Positions 33,628 through 42,355 are shown, counted from the stretch's first letter. The stretch: DNA of 64,000 nt from Streptomyces smaragdinus (GCF_009604385.1 NZ_WEGJ01000018.1:59594-123593); one strand, 5' to 3'. Program-made: numbers and translations. The notes: a model not told the origin generated them from the letters alone.

Positions 33628-34398
33628 TTACGGCAGGGAGCGGACGGCGCCGCCGTCCACGGCCAGCGAGGCCCCAGTGGTGAAGGAGGAGCGCGGCGAG
33701 GCGAGGAAGGCGACCGTGTCGGCGATCTCGTCCGCGCTGGCCCAGCGGCCCAGCGGGATGTCCCGGACGATCTTGGCGACCTCGTCGTCCGCCGTGGTGC
33801 CGCCGGCCGCCGCCTTCGCGACGGTGATGTCCCGCATCCGGTCGGTGCCGGTGGCGCCGGGCTGCACCTGGACGACGCGTACGCCCAGCGGCGCGACCTC
33901 GGTGGCGAGTTGCTTGGCCAGGGCGGCGATCGCGGAGCGGAACGACGACGACAGCACCCCGCCGGGGGCGGGCTGGCGGACCCAGGTGGAGGTGAGGAAC
34001 ACGACGCAGCCGCCGCCCTGTTCGGCCATCTGCTTCGCCCCGGCGCGGGCCAGCTGGACCGCGGGGCGCAGCAGCAGGTCGTAGCCGCGCAGCCAGTCCT
34101 CGTCGGTGGAGTCGAGGAACGGGCCGAGCTTGGGACCGGGGGTGTTGACGACGAGCACGTCCAGCCGGCCGTGCGCGGCGACGGTCTCGGGTACCAGCCG
34201 GCCGACCGCCGCGGTGTCGTCCAGGTCCAGCGCGACGGGCAGCACCCGGCCGGGCTCCGGCGCCTCGAGCGGGGCCGCGGAGCGGGAGGCGGCGACGACG
34301 GTCGCGCCCTCGGCGGCGAACCGCCGGGCGACGGCCGCGCCGATGCCCCGGCTGGCGGCGGTGACGGCGACGACCTTGTCGGTGAGGCCGAGATCCAT
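33628..34398 (-). CDS. SDR-like oxidoreductase lacking the Tyr-Lys catalytic pair
   Basis: 256 aa from ATG 34398, with GGAGAG upstream. Cofactor motif VTAASRGIGAAVARRFAAEG, NTPG in place of NNAG, and C-terminal IADTVAFLASPRSSFTTGASLAVDGG place it in the short-chain dehydrogenase family. Around the active site it reads FLTSTWVRQPAPGGVLSSSFRSAIAALAKQLATE: the YxxxK motif is SxxxR. This matches the 'BKR-like' SDR subgroup without the standard tetrad. It could oxidise a cis-dihydrodiol made by the Rieske enzyme, but the SDR at 42518 is the better candidate. Confidence 0.83.
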   Translation of the reverse strand: MDLGLTDKVVAVTAASRGIGAAVARRFAAEGATVVAASRSAAPLEAPEPGRVLPVALDLDDTAAVGRLVPETVAAHGRLDVLVVNTPGPKLGPFLDSTDEDWLRGYDLLLRPAVQLARAGAKQMAEQGGGCVVFLTSTWVRQPAPGGVLSSSFRSAIAALAKQLATEVAPLGVRVVQVQPGATGTDRMRDITVAKAAAGGTTADDEVAKIVRDIPLGRWASADEIADTVAFLASPRSSFTTGASLAVDGGAVRSLP

Positions 34399-34456
34399 GG
34401 GTTTCTCTCCTTGCGGGCGGCCCGTACGGGCCTGGTGGGGGGCGGTGCGGCGGAGG

Positions 34457-34654
34457 TCAGGCCGCGGTGAGGGTGATGGCCTTCTCCGGGCAGTCCGCGA
34501 CGGCGGCCCGCGCGGACTCGACGGCGTCCGCGGGGACGGTGCCGTCCCCGGCGACGGCGGCGTAACCCCACTCGTCGAGGGTGAACACGGAGGGGCAGAT
34601 CTCCGCGCAGGTTCCGTACGCGTTGCACTTGGTGGCGTCGACAACGGCCTTCAT
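34457..34654 (-). CDS. Small ferredoxin ([3Fe-4S] or [4Fe-4S])
   Basis: 65 aa from ATG 34654. Cluster ligands Cys10, Cys16, Cys20 and Cys55 in KCNAYGTCAEICP and DCPEKAI; position 13, often Cys in 4Fe-4S types, is Tyr, typical of the single-cluster ferredoxins of actinomycete P450 and oxygenase systems. Probably passes electrons from the adjacent NuoF-like reductase to the Rieske dioxygenase. Lies 32 nt downstream of the reductase gene in the same transcript. Confidence 0.9.
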   Translation of the reverse strand: MKAVVDATKCNAYGTCAEICPSVFTLDEWGYAAVAGDGTVPADAVESARAAVADCPEKAITLTAA

Positions 34655-34686
34655 CGGGGACTCGCTTTCTTGCTGAGGGGGGTGGT

Positions 34687-35925
34687 TCACACGGTGGTCA
34701 CGGGGCCGCCGTAGGCGACGGCCGTGCGGGCGAGGGCGGCGGCGCCGTCCAGGAAGGAGCAGGCGCCGCGGCCCGGCAGGGTCTGGCCCCAGCGGGCCAG
34801 CTTCGCCACGTCGCCGTCGGCGCCGTCGCCGGCCGCGAGGCGGGCGAAGGTGTCGCGGATGGCCTTGGTGCCGTTGAGGCAGACGCCGCACTGGGCGGCG
34901 GACTCGTCCGCGTACCAGGCGGCGATGTCCGCGGCGACCCGCAGCGGGTCGTCGTCGGCGCCCAGGGCGGTGATCGCGCCGCAGCCCAGACCGCTGCCGG
35001 CGGCGCGCAGCTCGTCGTGGCACAGCACGGTGGCGGTGTGCTCGGCCCCGGCGAGGCCGGCGAACCAGCCGCCCATCAGGAAGCCGTGCACCCCCGCGTC
35101 GAGGCCGCCCGCCACCTCGGCGAACAGCTCGCCGACCGTACGGCCCAGCGGCACCTCGTACACCCCGGGCCGGGCGCAGGCGCCGCCCAGGGTGACCAGG
35201 GTGGTGCCGGCGGAGACGGCGGTGCCCTCCGCGCGGTACGCGGCGGCGCCGTGCCGGGAGATCCAGGCGGCGTGCGCGAGGGTCTCGACGTTGCTGATGA
35301 GGGTGGGCCGGCCGTCGACGCCGCTCTCGTACGGGCGCGGGGGCTTGGCCGTGGGGAGGGCCGGACCGCCGTTGATGGAGCGGCAGACGGCGCTCTCCTC
35401 GCCCGCGACGTAGGTGGGGGCCACGGTGTGGACCTCCGGCGCCGGGACGGTGGGGCCCAGTTCGGCGATCGCGGTACGGACGGCGTCGGCGGTCTCCGGG
35501 TGGGAGAGGTAGACGATCGCCCGGTCGGCGCCGACGCCGCGGGCCGCGAGCAGCAGTCCGTCCAGGACCAGGTGCGGGCGGTGGGTCAGCAGCCAGCGGT
35601 CCTTGTACGACGCGGGCTCGCCCTCCTCGCCGTTGGCGACGACGACCCGCGGGCCCGCGCCGGCCGCCACGCCCCGCCACTTGATGTGTGCGGGGAACCC
35701 GGCGCCGCCGCGGCCACGCAGCCCGGCCGCCTCGAGGACGTCGGGGAACGCGGCCGGGTCCGCGGCGTGGGCGCTGTTGTCGTACGTGCCGAGGGCGCGT
35801 TCGGCGGCCAGGTCCAGGGCGGCGTCCTCGCTGCCGGGGACGACCAGCCGCGGGGTGATCGCGGGGTGGGCGGCGGCGCGGGGGAGCGCGGTGCGGACCG
35901 GGTGGTGGGGCGGGGCGATGGTCAT
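34687..35925 (-). CDS. NuoF-like NADH:ferredoxin reductase
   Basis: 412 aa; the ATG at 35925 overlaps the isochorismatase stop (ATGA). FMN/NADH-binding motifs GLRGRGGAGFPAHIKW and VVVANGEEGEPASYKDRWLL match complex I subunit NuoF, followed by an SLBB-like segment and a C-terminal cluster region ESAAQCGVCLNG...RGACSFLDG. Compared with NuoF's four cysteines the first is Ala, so the 4Fe-4S site is altered. Rieske dioxygenases normally use FNR- or glutathione-reductase-type partners; a single-chain NuoF-like partner is unusual. The role as reductase for the neighbouring ferredoxin is inference. Confidence 0.85.
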   Translation of the reverse strand: MTIAPPHHPVRTALPRAAAHPAITPRLVVPGSEDAALDLAAERALGTYDNSAHAADPAAFPDVLEAAGLRGRGGAGFPAHIKWRGVAAGAGPRVVVANGEEGEPASYKDRWLLTHRPHLVLDGLLLAARGVGADRAIVYLSHPETADAVRTAIAELGPTVPAPEVHTVAPTYVAGEESAVCRSINGGPALPTAKPPRPYESGVDGRPTLISNVETLAHAAWISRHGAAAYRAEGTAVSAGTTLVTLGGACARPGVYEVPLGRTVGELFAEVAGGLDAGVHGFLMGGWFAGLAGAEHTATVLCHDELRAAGSGLGCGAITALGADDDPLRVAADIAAWYADESAAQCGVCLNGTKAIRDTFARLAAGDGADGDVAKLARWGQTLPGRGACSFLDGAAALARTAVAYGGPVTTV

Positions 35926-36599
35926 GGTGCGGGCTCTCCGGTGGGGGACAGCAGGGCGAGGGCCGTGTCGAGGGTGACGACGTCGCCGTACTTGGCGTCG
36001 ATGTCGAACAGGCTGGCCTCGTGCGGGCCCCGGGCGCGGTCACCGACGCAGTCGGCGACGACGAAGGCGGGGTAGCCGGCGGCGCAGGCGTCGACGGCGG
36101 TGGCGCGCACGCACCCGGAGGTGGTGGCGCCGGTGACGATCAGGCTGTCCGCGCCGAGCGTGGCCAGCAGGGCGGCCAGGCCCGTACCGGCGAAGGCCGA
36201 CGCCGTGCGCTTGACGACGACGGGTTCGGCGGCGGTGCGCCCGAGCCGGGCGTCGACCTCCACCCACGCGGAGCCCTCGACCAGGACCGTCATGGCCGGC
36301 ATCTTGCGCAGCCACAGCGAGCCCTCGAGGCCGTCGGCGGCGAACGCGATCGTCGTGAAGACGACCGGCACCCCGGCGCCGCGGGCGCGGTCCAGCAGCG
36401 TACGGGTGGCGCCGACCACGGCGTCCAGATCGCTGCCGGGCGGGCAGCCGGGGTCGGTGAACCCGTTGATCAGGTCCACCACCACGACCACCGGCCGGCT
36501 GCCCGGGGCGAGCCGCCCGCCCAGTCCGCGCGCCGCGTACAGCTCGGCGACGGCGGCGGACGGGGCGGACGTCTCGGCCGTGGCCGGGGAGTCAGGCAC
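35922..36599 (-). CDS. Isochorismatase-family amidohydrolase (maleamate amidase-like)
   Basis: 225 aa from GTG 36599, overlapping the Rieske alpha stop. Catalytic triad Asp42 (VVVVDLINGFTDP), Lys130 (VVVKRTASAFAGTGL) and Cys163 (TGATTSGCVRATAVDA), with the cis-peptide region GATTSGCV. NicF-type enzymes in this superfamily convert maleamate to maleate and ammonia; N-carbamoylsarcosine amidases are close relatives. Together with NicX and maleate isomerase in the same cluster, maleamate is the likely substrate. Confidence 0.85.
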   Translation of the reverse strand: MPDSPATAETSAPSAAVAELYAARGLGGRLAPGSRPVVVVVDLINGFTDPGCPPGSDLDAVVGATRTLLDRARGAGVPVVFTTIAFAADGLEGSLWLRKMPAMTVLVEGSAWVEVDARLGRTAAEPVVVKRTASAFAGTGLAALLATLGADSLIVTGATTSGCVRATAVDACAAGYPAFVVADCVGDRARGPHEASLFDIDAKYGDVVTLDTALALLSPTGEPAP

Positions 36600-38007
36600 G
36601 GCCGCCCTCGGCGGGGAGGTCCTTCGCGGAGTTGTCCTTGTCGGCGAAGGTCAGTGACGGCCACTGGCCGGGCTCGGCGCGCATCATGTCCGCGTAGAAG
36701 GCGTACATGTTGCGCTGCACGCCCTCCTCGTACCGCGTCCACTGCACCTTGCCGGGGCCCGGCCAGTCCTTGACGGGCTCGGAGATGCCGATGCCGGGCA
36801 TGCCCATCTCGTAGTTGAGGTTGAAGTCCAGCAGCTCCGCGGCGGTGGAGCGGCCGGTGCGGCCCACGGTGATCCAGGGCTCGGTATCGTCGACCTCGAA
36901 CGCGCCGCCCATGGAGAAGGTGCCCAGGCCCGCGCGGTAGGCGCGGTCCTTCTGCTCCGGGGAGAGGTTCTTGTAGCCGGCGAACCAGTTCCACACCTCG
37001 ACCTGGCCCGGACCGTGCGGCTGCCAGACGCGCAGCGTGAGGATGCCGACGGGGGCGTGGTTGGCGCCGTCCTCGGTCATCGGCAGGGCCAGCAGCGAGA
37101 AGTTGGGGAAGACGTTGCCGACGAACACCCGCGAGCGGCGGGCCACGTCGAGCTGCTCCCGGCTGATGTTCGTGGTGTCGAACGTGGCCGCCAGGTCCTC
37201 GGGGAAGCCGAAGAACTTGGGGCCGGGCTCGTTCTCGTCGGCCGCCATCGAGAAGGACAGCGAGTGACCGGGCGAGGCCTGGATGTGATAGCCCATCATG
37301 TTCTCGCGGAACGGCACCGGGAACGCGCCGATCTCCCACACCGAGCGGTGCAGCGTGCCCAGGTGGTAGTCGTCGCCGGAGAAGTTGTCGGCGCCGGACT
37401 TCCAGTTGGCGTCGATGACGAAGCGCTGCGGCGGGCCGAGCACCTCCATGCCGTGCTCGTTGAGACCGAAGAGCAGGTCCAGGTACCAGGCCATGCCGCC
37501 CAGGTACTCCTTGAGCGGCGGCGCGCTCTGGTCCAGGGTGGCGAACACCAGGCCCTGGTAGCTCTCCACCTTGGCCGCGGACGCCAGCCCGTTGCCCTCC
37601 TTCGGCATCCCGCCGAAGGCGTTCTTCCACAGCGGGGCGCCGACCAGGTTGCCCTTGGTGTTGTACGTCCAGCCGTGGTACGGGCAGCGGAAGTGGCTGG
37701 TGTTGCCCGAGTCGGAGCGGCAGACCTGGACCCCGCGGTGCCGGCAGGCGTCGAAGAGGACGTTGACGCCGTTCTCCTCGTCGCGGACGACGATGAAGCT
37801 GTCCTCGCCGATCTTCCGCAGGACGTAGTCGCCGACGGCGGGGATCTCGGACTCGTGGGCCAGGAAGGTCCAGCAGCGGCCGAAGAGGTTGCGCAGCTCC
37901 CGCTTGTGCAGGTCCGCGTTGCCGAAGATGGTGGCGGGGATGGAGCCCCGCTCGACCCCCTCGGCGACGGCGTCGATCAGCCGTCCGGTGTCGGTCTCGG
38001 TGGTCAT
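36592..38007 (-). CDS. Rieske non-heme iron oxygenase, alpha subunit
   Basis: 471 aa from ATG 38007 with AGGAG upstream. Rieske ligands Cys88, His90, Cys108, His111 in ACRHRG and CPYHGW; mononuclear iron site in ENF-like DNFSGDDYHLGTLH with bridging Asp212 and ligands His215 and His220. Length and layout match the alpha subunits of naphthalene/biphenyl-type ring-hydroxylating dioxygenases (alpha-beta hexamers), which need a beta subunit, here encoded immediately upstream. Catalyses dioxygenation (or N/O-dealkylation) of an aromatic substrate; the specific substrate is unknown but the operon suggests an N-heteroaromatic. Confidence 0.93.
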   Translation of the reverse strand: MTTETDTGRLIDAVAEGVERGSIPATIFGNADLHKRELRNLFGRCWTFLAHESEIPAVGDYVLRKIGEDSFIVVRDEENGVNVLFDACRHRGVQVCRSDSGNTSHFRCPYHGWTYNTKGNLVGAPLWKNAFGGMPKEGNGLASAAKVESYQGLVFATLDQSAPPLKEYLGGMAWYLDLLFGLNEHGMEVLGPPQRFVIDANWKSGADNFSGDDYHLGTLHRSVWEIGAFPVPFRENMMGYHIQASPGHSLSFSMAADENEPGPKFFGFPEDLAATFDTTNISREQLDVARRSRVFVGNVFPNFSLLALPMTEDGANHAPVGILTLRVWQPHGPGQVEVWNWFAGYKNLSPEQKDRAYRAGLGTFSMGGAFEVDDTEPWITVGRTGRSTAAELLDFNLNYEMGMPGIGISEPVKDWPGPGKVQWTRYEEGVQRNMYAFYADMMRAEPGQWPSLTFADKDNSAKDLPAEGGRA

Positions 38008-38035
38008 GGTTCGTGCTCCTCGGCGGGGCTCAGAG

Positions 38036-38566
38036 TCAGAAGAAGATCGCCAGGTTGTGGGTGCGGATCACGGTCAGGTCGAGCAGGACGTCGCGGCTCA
38101 GCAGCATCAGCCGGCCGTCCTCGCGGCGCAGGAGGTCCACGCGCTCGCCGGAGAGCAGCTGGGGCACGCTCTGGTCCTGGCGGGTGCGGTGCAGGAGCAG
38201 ATTGCTCTTGACCTGGACGACGTCGGGGTCCTCGGTCGCCCGTACCCGCACGTTGGTGACGAAGTGGCGGATGCGCGACGGCGGGTCCTCGGCCCAGGCG
38301 TACTGGGTCTCGTTGCGGGCGACGCGGCTGCTCAGCGAGCCGTAGGTCTCCAGCAGGTGGAACGTGTCCTCCGAGAAGCCGCGGCCCCGGGCCCGCTCCA
38401 CCGTCTGGCGCAGGGGCACCGCGTAGGAGACGTCACGGCTGACCATGGTCTCGAGCCATTCCCGCTCCCGGAGCTCGTCCAGGAGTTCGGCCTCGGCGTG
38501 GATCCAGTCCAGGACCTCCCCGTACAGGGCGGTGTCCGCGGTGATCCGAGTCTGTGTGGAGTCCAT
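38036..38566 (-). CDS. Ring-hydroxylating dioxygenase, beta subunit
   Basis: 176 aa from ATG 38566 with GAGGGG upstream. SnoaL-like cone fold typical of dioxygenase small subunits: ...EAELLDELREREWLETMVSRDVSYAVPLRQTVER near the N-terminus and PPSRIRHFVTNVRVR..VKSNLLLHRTRQDQ..LSGERVDLLRREDGRLMLLSRDVLLDLTVI. It has a structural role in the alpha-beta complex. First gene of the long catabolic operon; the GntR-like operator lies 22-58 nt upstream. Confidence 0.92.
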   Translation of the reverse strand: MDSTQTRITADTALYGEVLDWIHAEAELLDELREREWLETMVSRDVSYAVPLRQTVERARGRGFSEDTFHLLETYGSLSSRVARNETQYAWAEDPPSRIRHFVTNVRVRATEDPDVVQVKSNLLLHRTRQDQSVPQLLSGERVDLLRREDGRLMLLSRDVLLDLTVIRTHNLAIFF

Positions 38567-38587
38567 TTCTCACCCCTCAAGTTCAAG

Positions 38588-38624
38588 TGCACACACTTTT
38601 GCATGCAATCTTGTGTACGACAAG
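38588..38624. promoter_or_regulatory. Operator of the dioxygenase operon: TTGCATGCAA palindrome plus CTTGT-N5-ACAAG
   Basis: Bases 38588-38607 match 43347-43366 at 19 of 20 positions, both sites lying just upstream of a minus-strand gene. The palindrome TTGCATGCAA spans 38599-38608, and a second repeat CTTGTGTACGACAAG follows at 38610-38624, resembling the TnGTnnACnA core of FCD-type GntR regulators. Distance to the beta-subunit start is 22 nt, fitting repression. Confidence 0.7.
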
Positions 38625-38710
38625 AGGTTCGGGGAAATATCCGTGGCGTTTGCAGATACCTCCGAACCGGGGGCTGTCACGGCCGACTTGGTATGTCCGG
38701 ACAGCCCTCA

Positions 38711-38746
38711 CCCGGCCGTGACCGCCGGTGACGGTGCACGGCCGGG
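38711..38746 (-). terminator. 10-bp hairpin past the OYE-type gene
   Basis: Arms CCCGGCCGTG and CACGGCCGGG, perfect, 16-nt loop, 12 nt beyond the stop at 38759. Separates the permease/OYE transcript from the dioxygenase operon promoter. Confidence 0.65.
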
Positions 38747-38758
38747 CAGTAGTGCGGA

Positions 38759-40687
38759 TCAGATGAGGCGGGCGGCGAAGTACGCCGAATGCAGGGCGTC
38801 GTAGACCCGCCCGTGCTTCTGGGCCGAGCCCACGGCCACGACGGGCACACCGGCCCGTCCGAGGTCGTCCTTCAGGGTGGTCGGGGCCGCCTCCCGGCCC
38901 AGCGCCAGCACGACGGCGTCGGCGTCCACGAGCTCGCCGCCGGCCAGCTCCACCTGCTTCTCCGCCACGGCCACGACCTCGGCGTCCGTACGGACCGTGA
39001 CCCCCGCCTCCGCCATCCGGCCCGGCAGCGAGAACACGTCGTACTTCACCTCGTCGCCCCGCATCAGCGCGCCGGCGGCCTCCAGCACGGTGACCTCGGT
39101 CCCGGGGATCTCCGCGAGCCGCAGCGACGACTCGCACCCCTGGAACCCCCCGCCGACCACGACGACCCGCCGTCCCGCGAGCTCCTCGCGCCGGGCGGAT
39201 ATCTCCCCCGGCCCCAGGACCGGGGGTACGCCGGAGACGGGCCCGCCGAAGGTCCGCTGCGGGGCACCGGTGGCCAGGACGACCTGCTGGAAGCCGTCCG
39301 CCAGCGCGGCGGCGTCGGCGGCCTCGCGGCGCACCTCGATGCCCCGGCGCTCCACCTCGTGCACCAGGTGCTCGCGCAGCCCCGCCAGGTCCTGCTTGAC
39401 CGTCGAGCCCACGGCGTGGTTCAGGGCGCCGCCCAGCTCACCGGGCTCGAACAGGACGACGGTGTGCCCGCGGTCGTGCAGCGCTGCCGCCGCCCGCAGC
39501 CCGGCCGGCCCACCGCCCGCCACGGCCACCCGCAGCGGGGTCGCGGCGGTGCCGACCGGGAACCGGCCCTCCTCGCCCATCTGCGGGTTCACCGTGCAGC
39601 CCGTACTGCGCTTGAGGTCCAGCCCCCGGTGCAGACAGCCGTCGTTGCACCGGATGCACGGGACGATCTCCAGCCGCCGCCCCGTGCGGGCCTTCTCCGC
39701 CCACGCCGGGTCGGCGATCATCGCCCGGCCCAGCGACACGAAGTCGGCGCTGCCCGAGGACACGACGTCCTCCGCGACCTCCGGGGTGACCAGGGAGCCC
39801 GAGCCGATCACCGGGACCGTCACGGCCGCCTTGATCTTCTCCCAGCCCCAGCGGTGCGGCTGGCGCTCCATGAACCAGCCGCTGACCTCGTACTCCATCC
39901 GGGCGTGGTGGCCGCCGGAGGCGTGGATGACGGTGACGCCGTGCTCCTCGAGCCTGCGGCACAGCTCGACGGTCTCGTCGATCGTGATGCCCCCGGGCTC
40001 GTAGTCGCTGACGGACACCCGCACGCTGACCGGGAAGTCCGCCGGCACGTTCGCGCGGACGCTGTCCACGATCTCCAGCAGGATCCGGGCGCGGTTCTCC
40101 GCGGAGCCGCCGTATGCGTCGGTGCGGTCGTTGGTGAACGGGGAGAGGAAGTTGGTGATCATGTAGCCGTGTCCGGCGTGGATCTCCACCAGGTCGAACC
40201 CGGCCGCGTACACCCGCCCGGCGGCCTCGCCGAAGCTGCGGACCACCCCGGCGATCTCGTCGGGCGTCATCGGCTCCGGCGTCACGCCGAAGGACATCTC
40301 GGCGACGTCCCAGGACGAGCGCGACGCGGACTTCATGGGCGCGGTGCCGAGGAAGCGCTGCCGCCCGCAGTGCACCAGCTGCAGCCCGGCGCGGGCGCCG
40401 GTGGCGCGGATCTCGTCGGCGAGCCAGCCGAGGCCGGCCACATGGTTCTGGTTGCTGGCGCCGGGCTGTCCGTGGATGGACTTGCTGGCGTCGTCGTCGA
40501 CGTAGGTGTACTCGACCATGACCAGGCCGGGACCGCCCTCGCCGAGGGCGCGGTAGTGGTTGACGGTCCGCTGCGAGACGGTGCCGTCGGGGTTGCAGGT
40601 GGCGGTGGTGTTGGGGGACTTGACGATCCGGTTGCGCGTGGTCAGCGAGCCGATCGTGCCGGGGGTGAACAGGGCGTCGAACGCCAT
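38759..40687 (-). CDS. OYE-type FMN/4Fe-4S/FAD oxidoreductase (2,4-dienoyl-CoA reductase-like)
   Basis: 642 aa from ATG 40687. Residues ~1-340 form an Old Yellow Enzyme barrel (LFTPGTIGSLTTRNRIVKSPN, HAGHGYMITNFLSPFTNDRTDAYGG). A 4Fe-4S cluster uses Cys344, Cys347, Cys351 and Cys364. The C-terminal part has a Rossmann FAD/NAD module (VAVAGGGPAGLRAAAAL, RRVVVVGGGFQGCESSLRLAE). Relatives reduce C=C bonds of dienoyl-CoA or oxidise amines such as trimethylamine. It is co-transcribed with the NCS1 permease (31-nt gap), so it probably acts on the imported compound, perhaps reducing or N-demethylating it (inference). Confidence 0.88.
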   Translation of the reverse strand: MAFDALFTPGTIGSLTTRNRIVKSPNTTATCNPDGTVSQRTVNHYRALGEGGPGLVMVEYTYVDDDASKSIHGQPGASNQNHVAGLGWLADEIRATGARAGLQLVHCGRQRFLGTAPMKSASRSSWDVAEMSFGVTPEPMTPDEIAGVVRSFGEAAGRVYAAGFDLVEIHAGHGYMITNFLSPFTNDRTDAYGGSAENRARILLEIVDSVRANVPADFPVSVRVSVSDYEPGGITIDETVELCRRLEEHGVTVIHASGGHHARMEYEVSGWFMERQPHRWGWEKIKAAVTVPVIGSGSLVTPEVAEDVVSSGSADFVSLGRAMIADPAWAEKARTGRRLEIVPCIRCNDGCLHRGLDLKRSTGCTVNPQMGEEGRFPVGTAATPLRVAVAGGGPAGLRAAAALHDRGHTVVLFEPGELGGALNHAVGSTVKQDLAGLREHLVHEVERRGIEVRREAADAAALADGFQQVVLATGAPQRTFGGPVSGVPPVLGPGEISARREELAGRRVVVVGGGFQGCESSLRLAEIPGTEVTVLEAAGALMRGDEVKYDVFSLPGRMAEAGVTVRTDAEVVAVAEKQVELAGGELVDADAVVLALGREAAPTTLKDDLGRAGVPVVAVGSAQKHGRVYDALHSAYFAARLI

Positions 40688-40718
40688 GGGAAGCCTTTCG
40701 GTTACGGGACTCGGGACC

Positions 40719-42293
40719 TCAGCGGCCGGCGCCGGGCAGCAGCGCGGCGGTCGCGCACTCGTCGCAGACGGCGGCGCCGCCCGCGGCGGGCTCGCGGTCC
40801 ATCTCCAGCACGACGTACGACTTGGCGCAGCCGTGGCATTCGGCGTACGTGCCCGCGGGGTCCGCGACCTCGTCGCGCGGGTCGTCGGCGCGGGACACGG
40901 CGGGCAGCAGCTTCACCGCGGCCGCGTACAGCACCACGCTCGCGACCAGCGCGACCGGCGTCGCGCCGGAGGCCAGCAGCGGCGGCACACCGGACGCCTC
41001 GGCCAGCGTGATGCCGAGCGCCGCGGACACCACCCACACGCCCAGCCCCCAGGTCACCCGGGGCAGCCGCCGGGCCCGGAACTCCGGACCGTCCTTCCGG
41101 TCCTCCGGGACCAGCCAGTAGTGCGTGAGCGCGACGCCCACCCAGCTGACGAGGAACACGCCCTGCCAGGTCAGGGCGTCCTGGAGATACGCGAACACGT
41201 CCGTCAGCATCAGCAGGAACACCACCACGGTGGTGTACGCGACCAGCGTGCGCCGGTGCGGCCGGCGGCCGGTGATGTTGGTGATCAGCCGGCCCCAGTT
41301 GGACGACGCGGCGTAGTAGTTGAGGCTGTTGATCCGGGCCTGGGAGACCGCGATCAGGATCAGCCCGGCCACCCCGAGTGTGGCGATGATCGCCGTGACG
41401 ACACCGGTCTCGGCGGTCGGCTCGTCCGGGACGGCGGCCCGGACCAGGAAGATGCCGGCGGCGCCGTTGACCCCGTAGAGCCAGGCGTAGAACACCCAGC
41501 CGAAGGTGACGCGGCGGTGGAACTTCTCGTCCTCTTTGCGCGCGAACCGGGCGAAGTCCACCGTCATCGGCATCGACAGATAGATGCCCATGTAGAGGAT
41601 CGTGCCGAGCAGCCAGCCGGGCATGGCGCGCGCCTCGGGCGGCACCACGCCCTCGAACGACAGCCACTCACCGCTGTGCTCGAAGCGGAACGCGGCGACG
41701 ATCACGGCGGCCGCGATCCCGACGACGTACAGCGGCAGCAGGACGCCGTTGAGGCGGGCCATCCAGGTCTGCACGCCGCCCAGCATCAGCGGGAGCATGG
41801 CCAGCGCGACGACCGCGTACCAGATACGGATGTCCCAGTCCGGCGTGTAGTGCTGGAAGGCGACCGCGAGGGTGCTGGACTCGAACACCGCGTAGTACGT
41901 GGTGTTCGCGGCGATCAGCAGGGCGGTGAGCGAGGCGCCGAGGACGCCGAACATCCGCCGGGAGAGCAGGGTCGAGTTGAGGCCGCTGCGCCGGGCCCAG
42001 CCGGTGAACAGGCTGTTGATCAGGGAGTACGTGACGATCGAGACGCCGATGGCGATCAGGGCGTCGGTCGTGCCGTACAGGCTGGCGGCGAGGGCGCCGT
42101 AGAAGAGCCAGACGAGGGCGCTGAGCAGGGACCAGAAGGACATGGTCAGCTGCCAGCGTCCGACACGGGCGGTGAGCGGGACGACGTGGTTGCCGTAGTC
42201 GTCGGCCTGCTGGTCGGCGACGACCGCGGGGTCGTCGGTGGTGCGCGTTCTGAGGGGGATGCGGGTCCGGGTGGTTTCCGGGGCAAGCGACAT
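40719..42293 (-). CDS. NCS1-family permease with C-terminal zinc ribbon
   Basis: 524 aa from ATG 42293 with GGAG upstream. About twelve TM helices; NCS1 motifs include MSFWSLLSALVWLFYGALAASLYG in TM1 and NYYAASSNWGRLI after TM8. NCS1 carriers import nucleobases, hydantoins, allantoin, thiamine or pyridine compounds with Na+ or H+. The last ~55 residues are soluble and contain CHGCAKSYV...VCDECATAA, a CxxC..CxxC zinc-ribbon-like tail I do not know from characterised carriers. Encoded with the OYE gene under a TGCATGCA-type operator. Confidence 0.87.
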   Translation of the reverse strand: MSLAPETTRTRIPLRTRTTDDPAVVADQQADDYGNHVVPLTARVGRWQLTMSFWSLLSALVWLFYGALAASLYGTTDALIAIGVSIVTYSLINSLFTGWARRSGLNSTLLSRRMFGVLGASLTALLIAANTTYYAVFESSTLAVAFQHYTPDWDIRIWYAVVALAMLPLMLGGVQTWMARLNGVLLPLYVVGIAAAVIVAAFRFEHSGEWLSFEGVVPPEARAMPGWLLGTILYMGIYLSMPMTVDFARFARKEDEKFHRRVTFGWVFYAWLYGVNGAAGIFLVRAAVPDEPTAETGVVTAIIATLGVAGLILIAVSQARINSLNYYAASSNWGRLITNITGRRPHRRTLVAYTTVVVFLLMLTDVFAYLQDALTWQGVFLVSWVGVALTHYWLVPEDRKDGPEFRARRLPRVTWGLGVWVVSAALGITLAEASGVPPLLASGATPVALVASVVLYAAAVKLLPAVSRADDPRDEVADPAGTYAECHGCAKSYVVLEMDREPAAGGAAVCDECATAALLPGAGR

Positions 42294-42335
42294 GGTCGCT
42301 CCAAGTGGGTCTCGAAGGGCAGTCCGGGGCCGTTC

Positions 42336-42355
42336 AGAAGTGCATGCACGAATGA
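42336..42355. promoter_or_regulatory. TGCATGCA-centred operator of the permease-OYE unit
   Basis: GTGCATGCAC (42340-42349) is a perfect 10-bp palindrome, 47 nt upstream of the permease start. On the reverse strand it continues as TGCATGCACTTCTG, close to TGCATGCACTTTTG at 43359. Third member of the proposed regulon. Confidence 0.6.

Noticed and set aside
36796..37000. Long plus-strand open frames opposite the catabolic genes
   Set aside because: They translate to Arg/Gly/Val-rich low-complexity protein without motifs, the usual antisense shadow in high-GC DNA.
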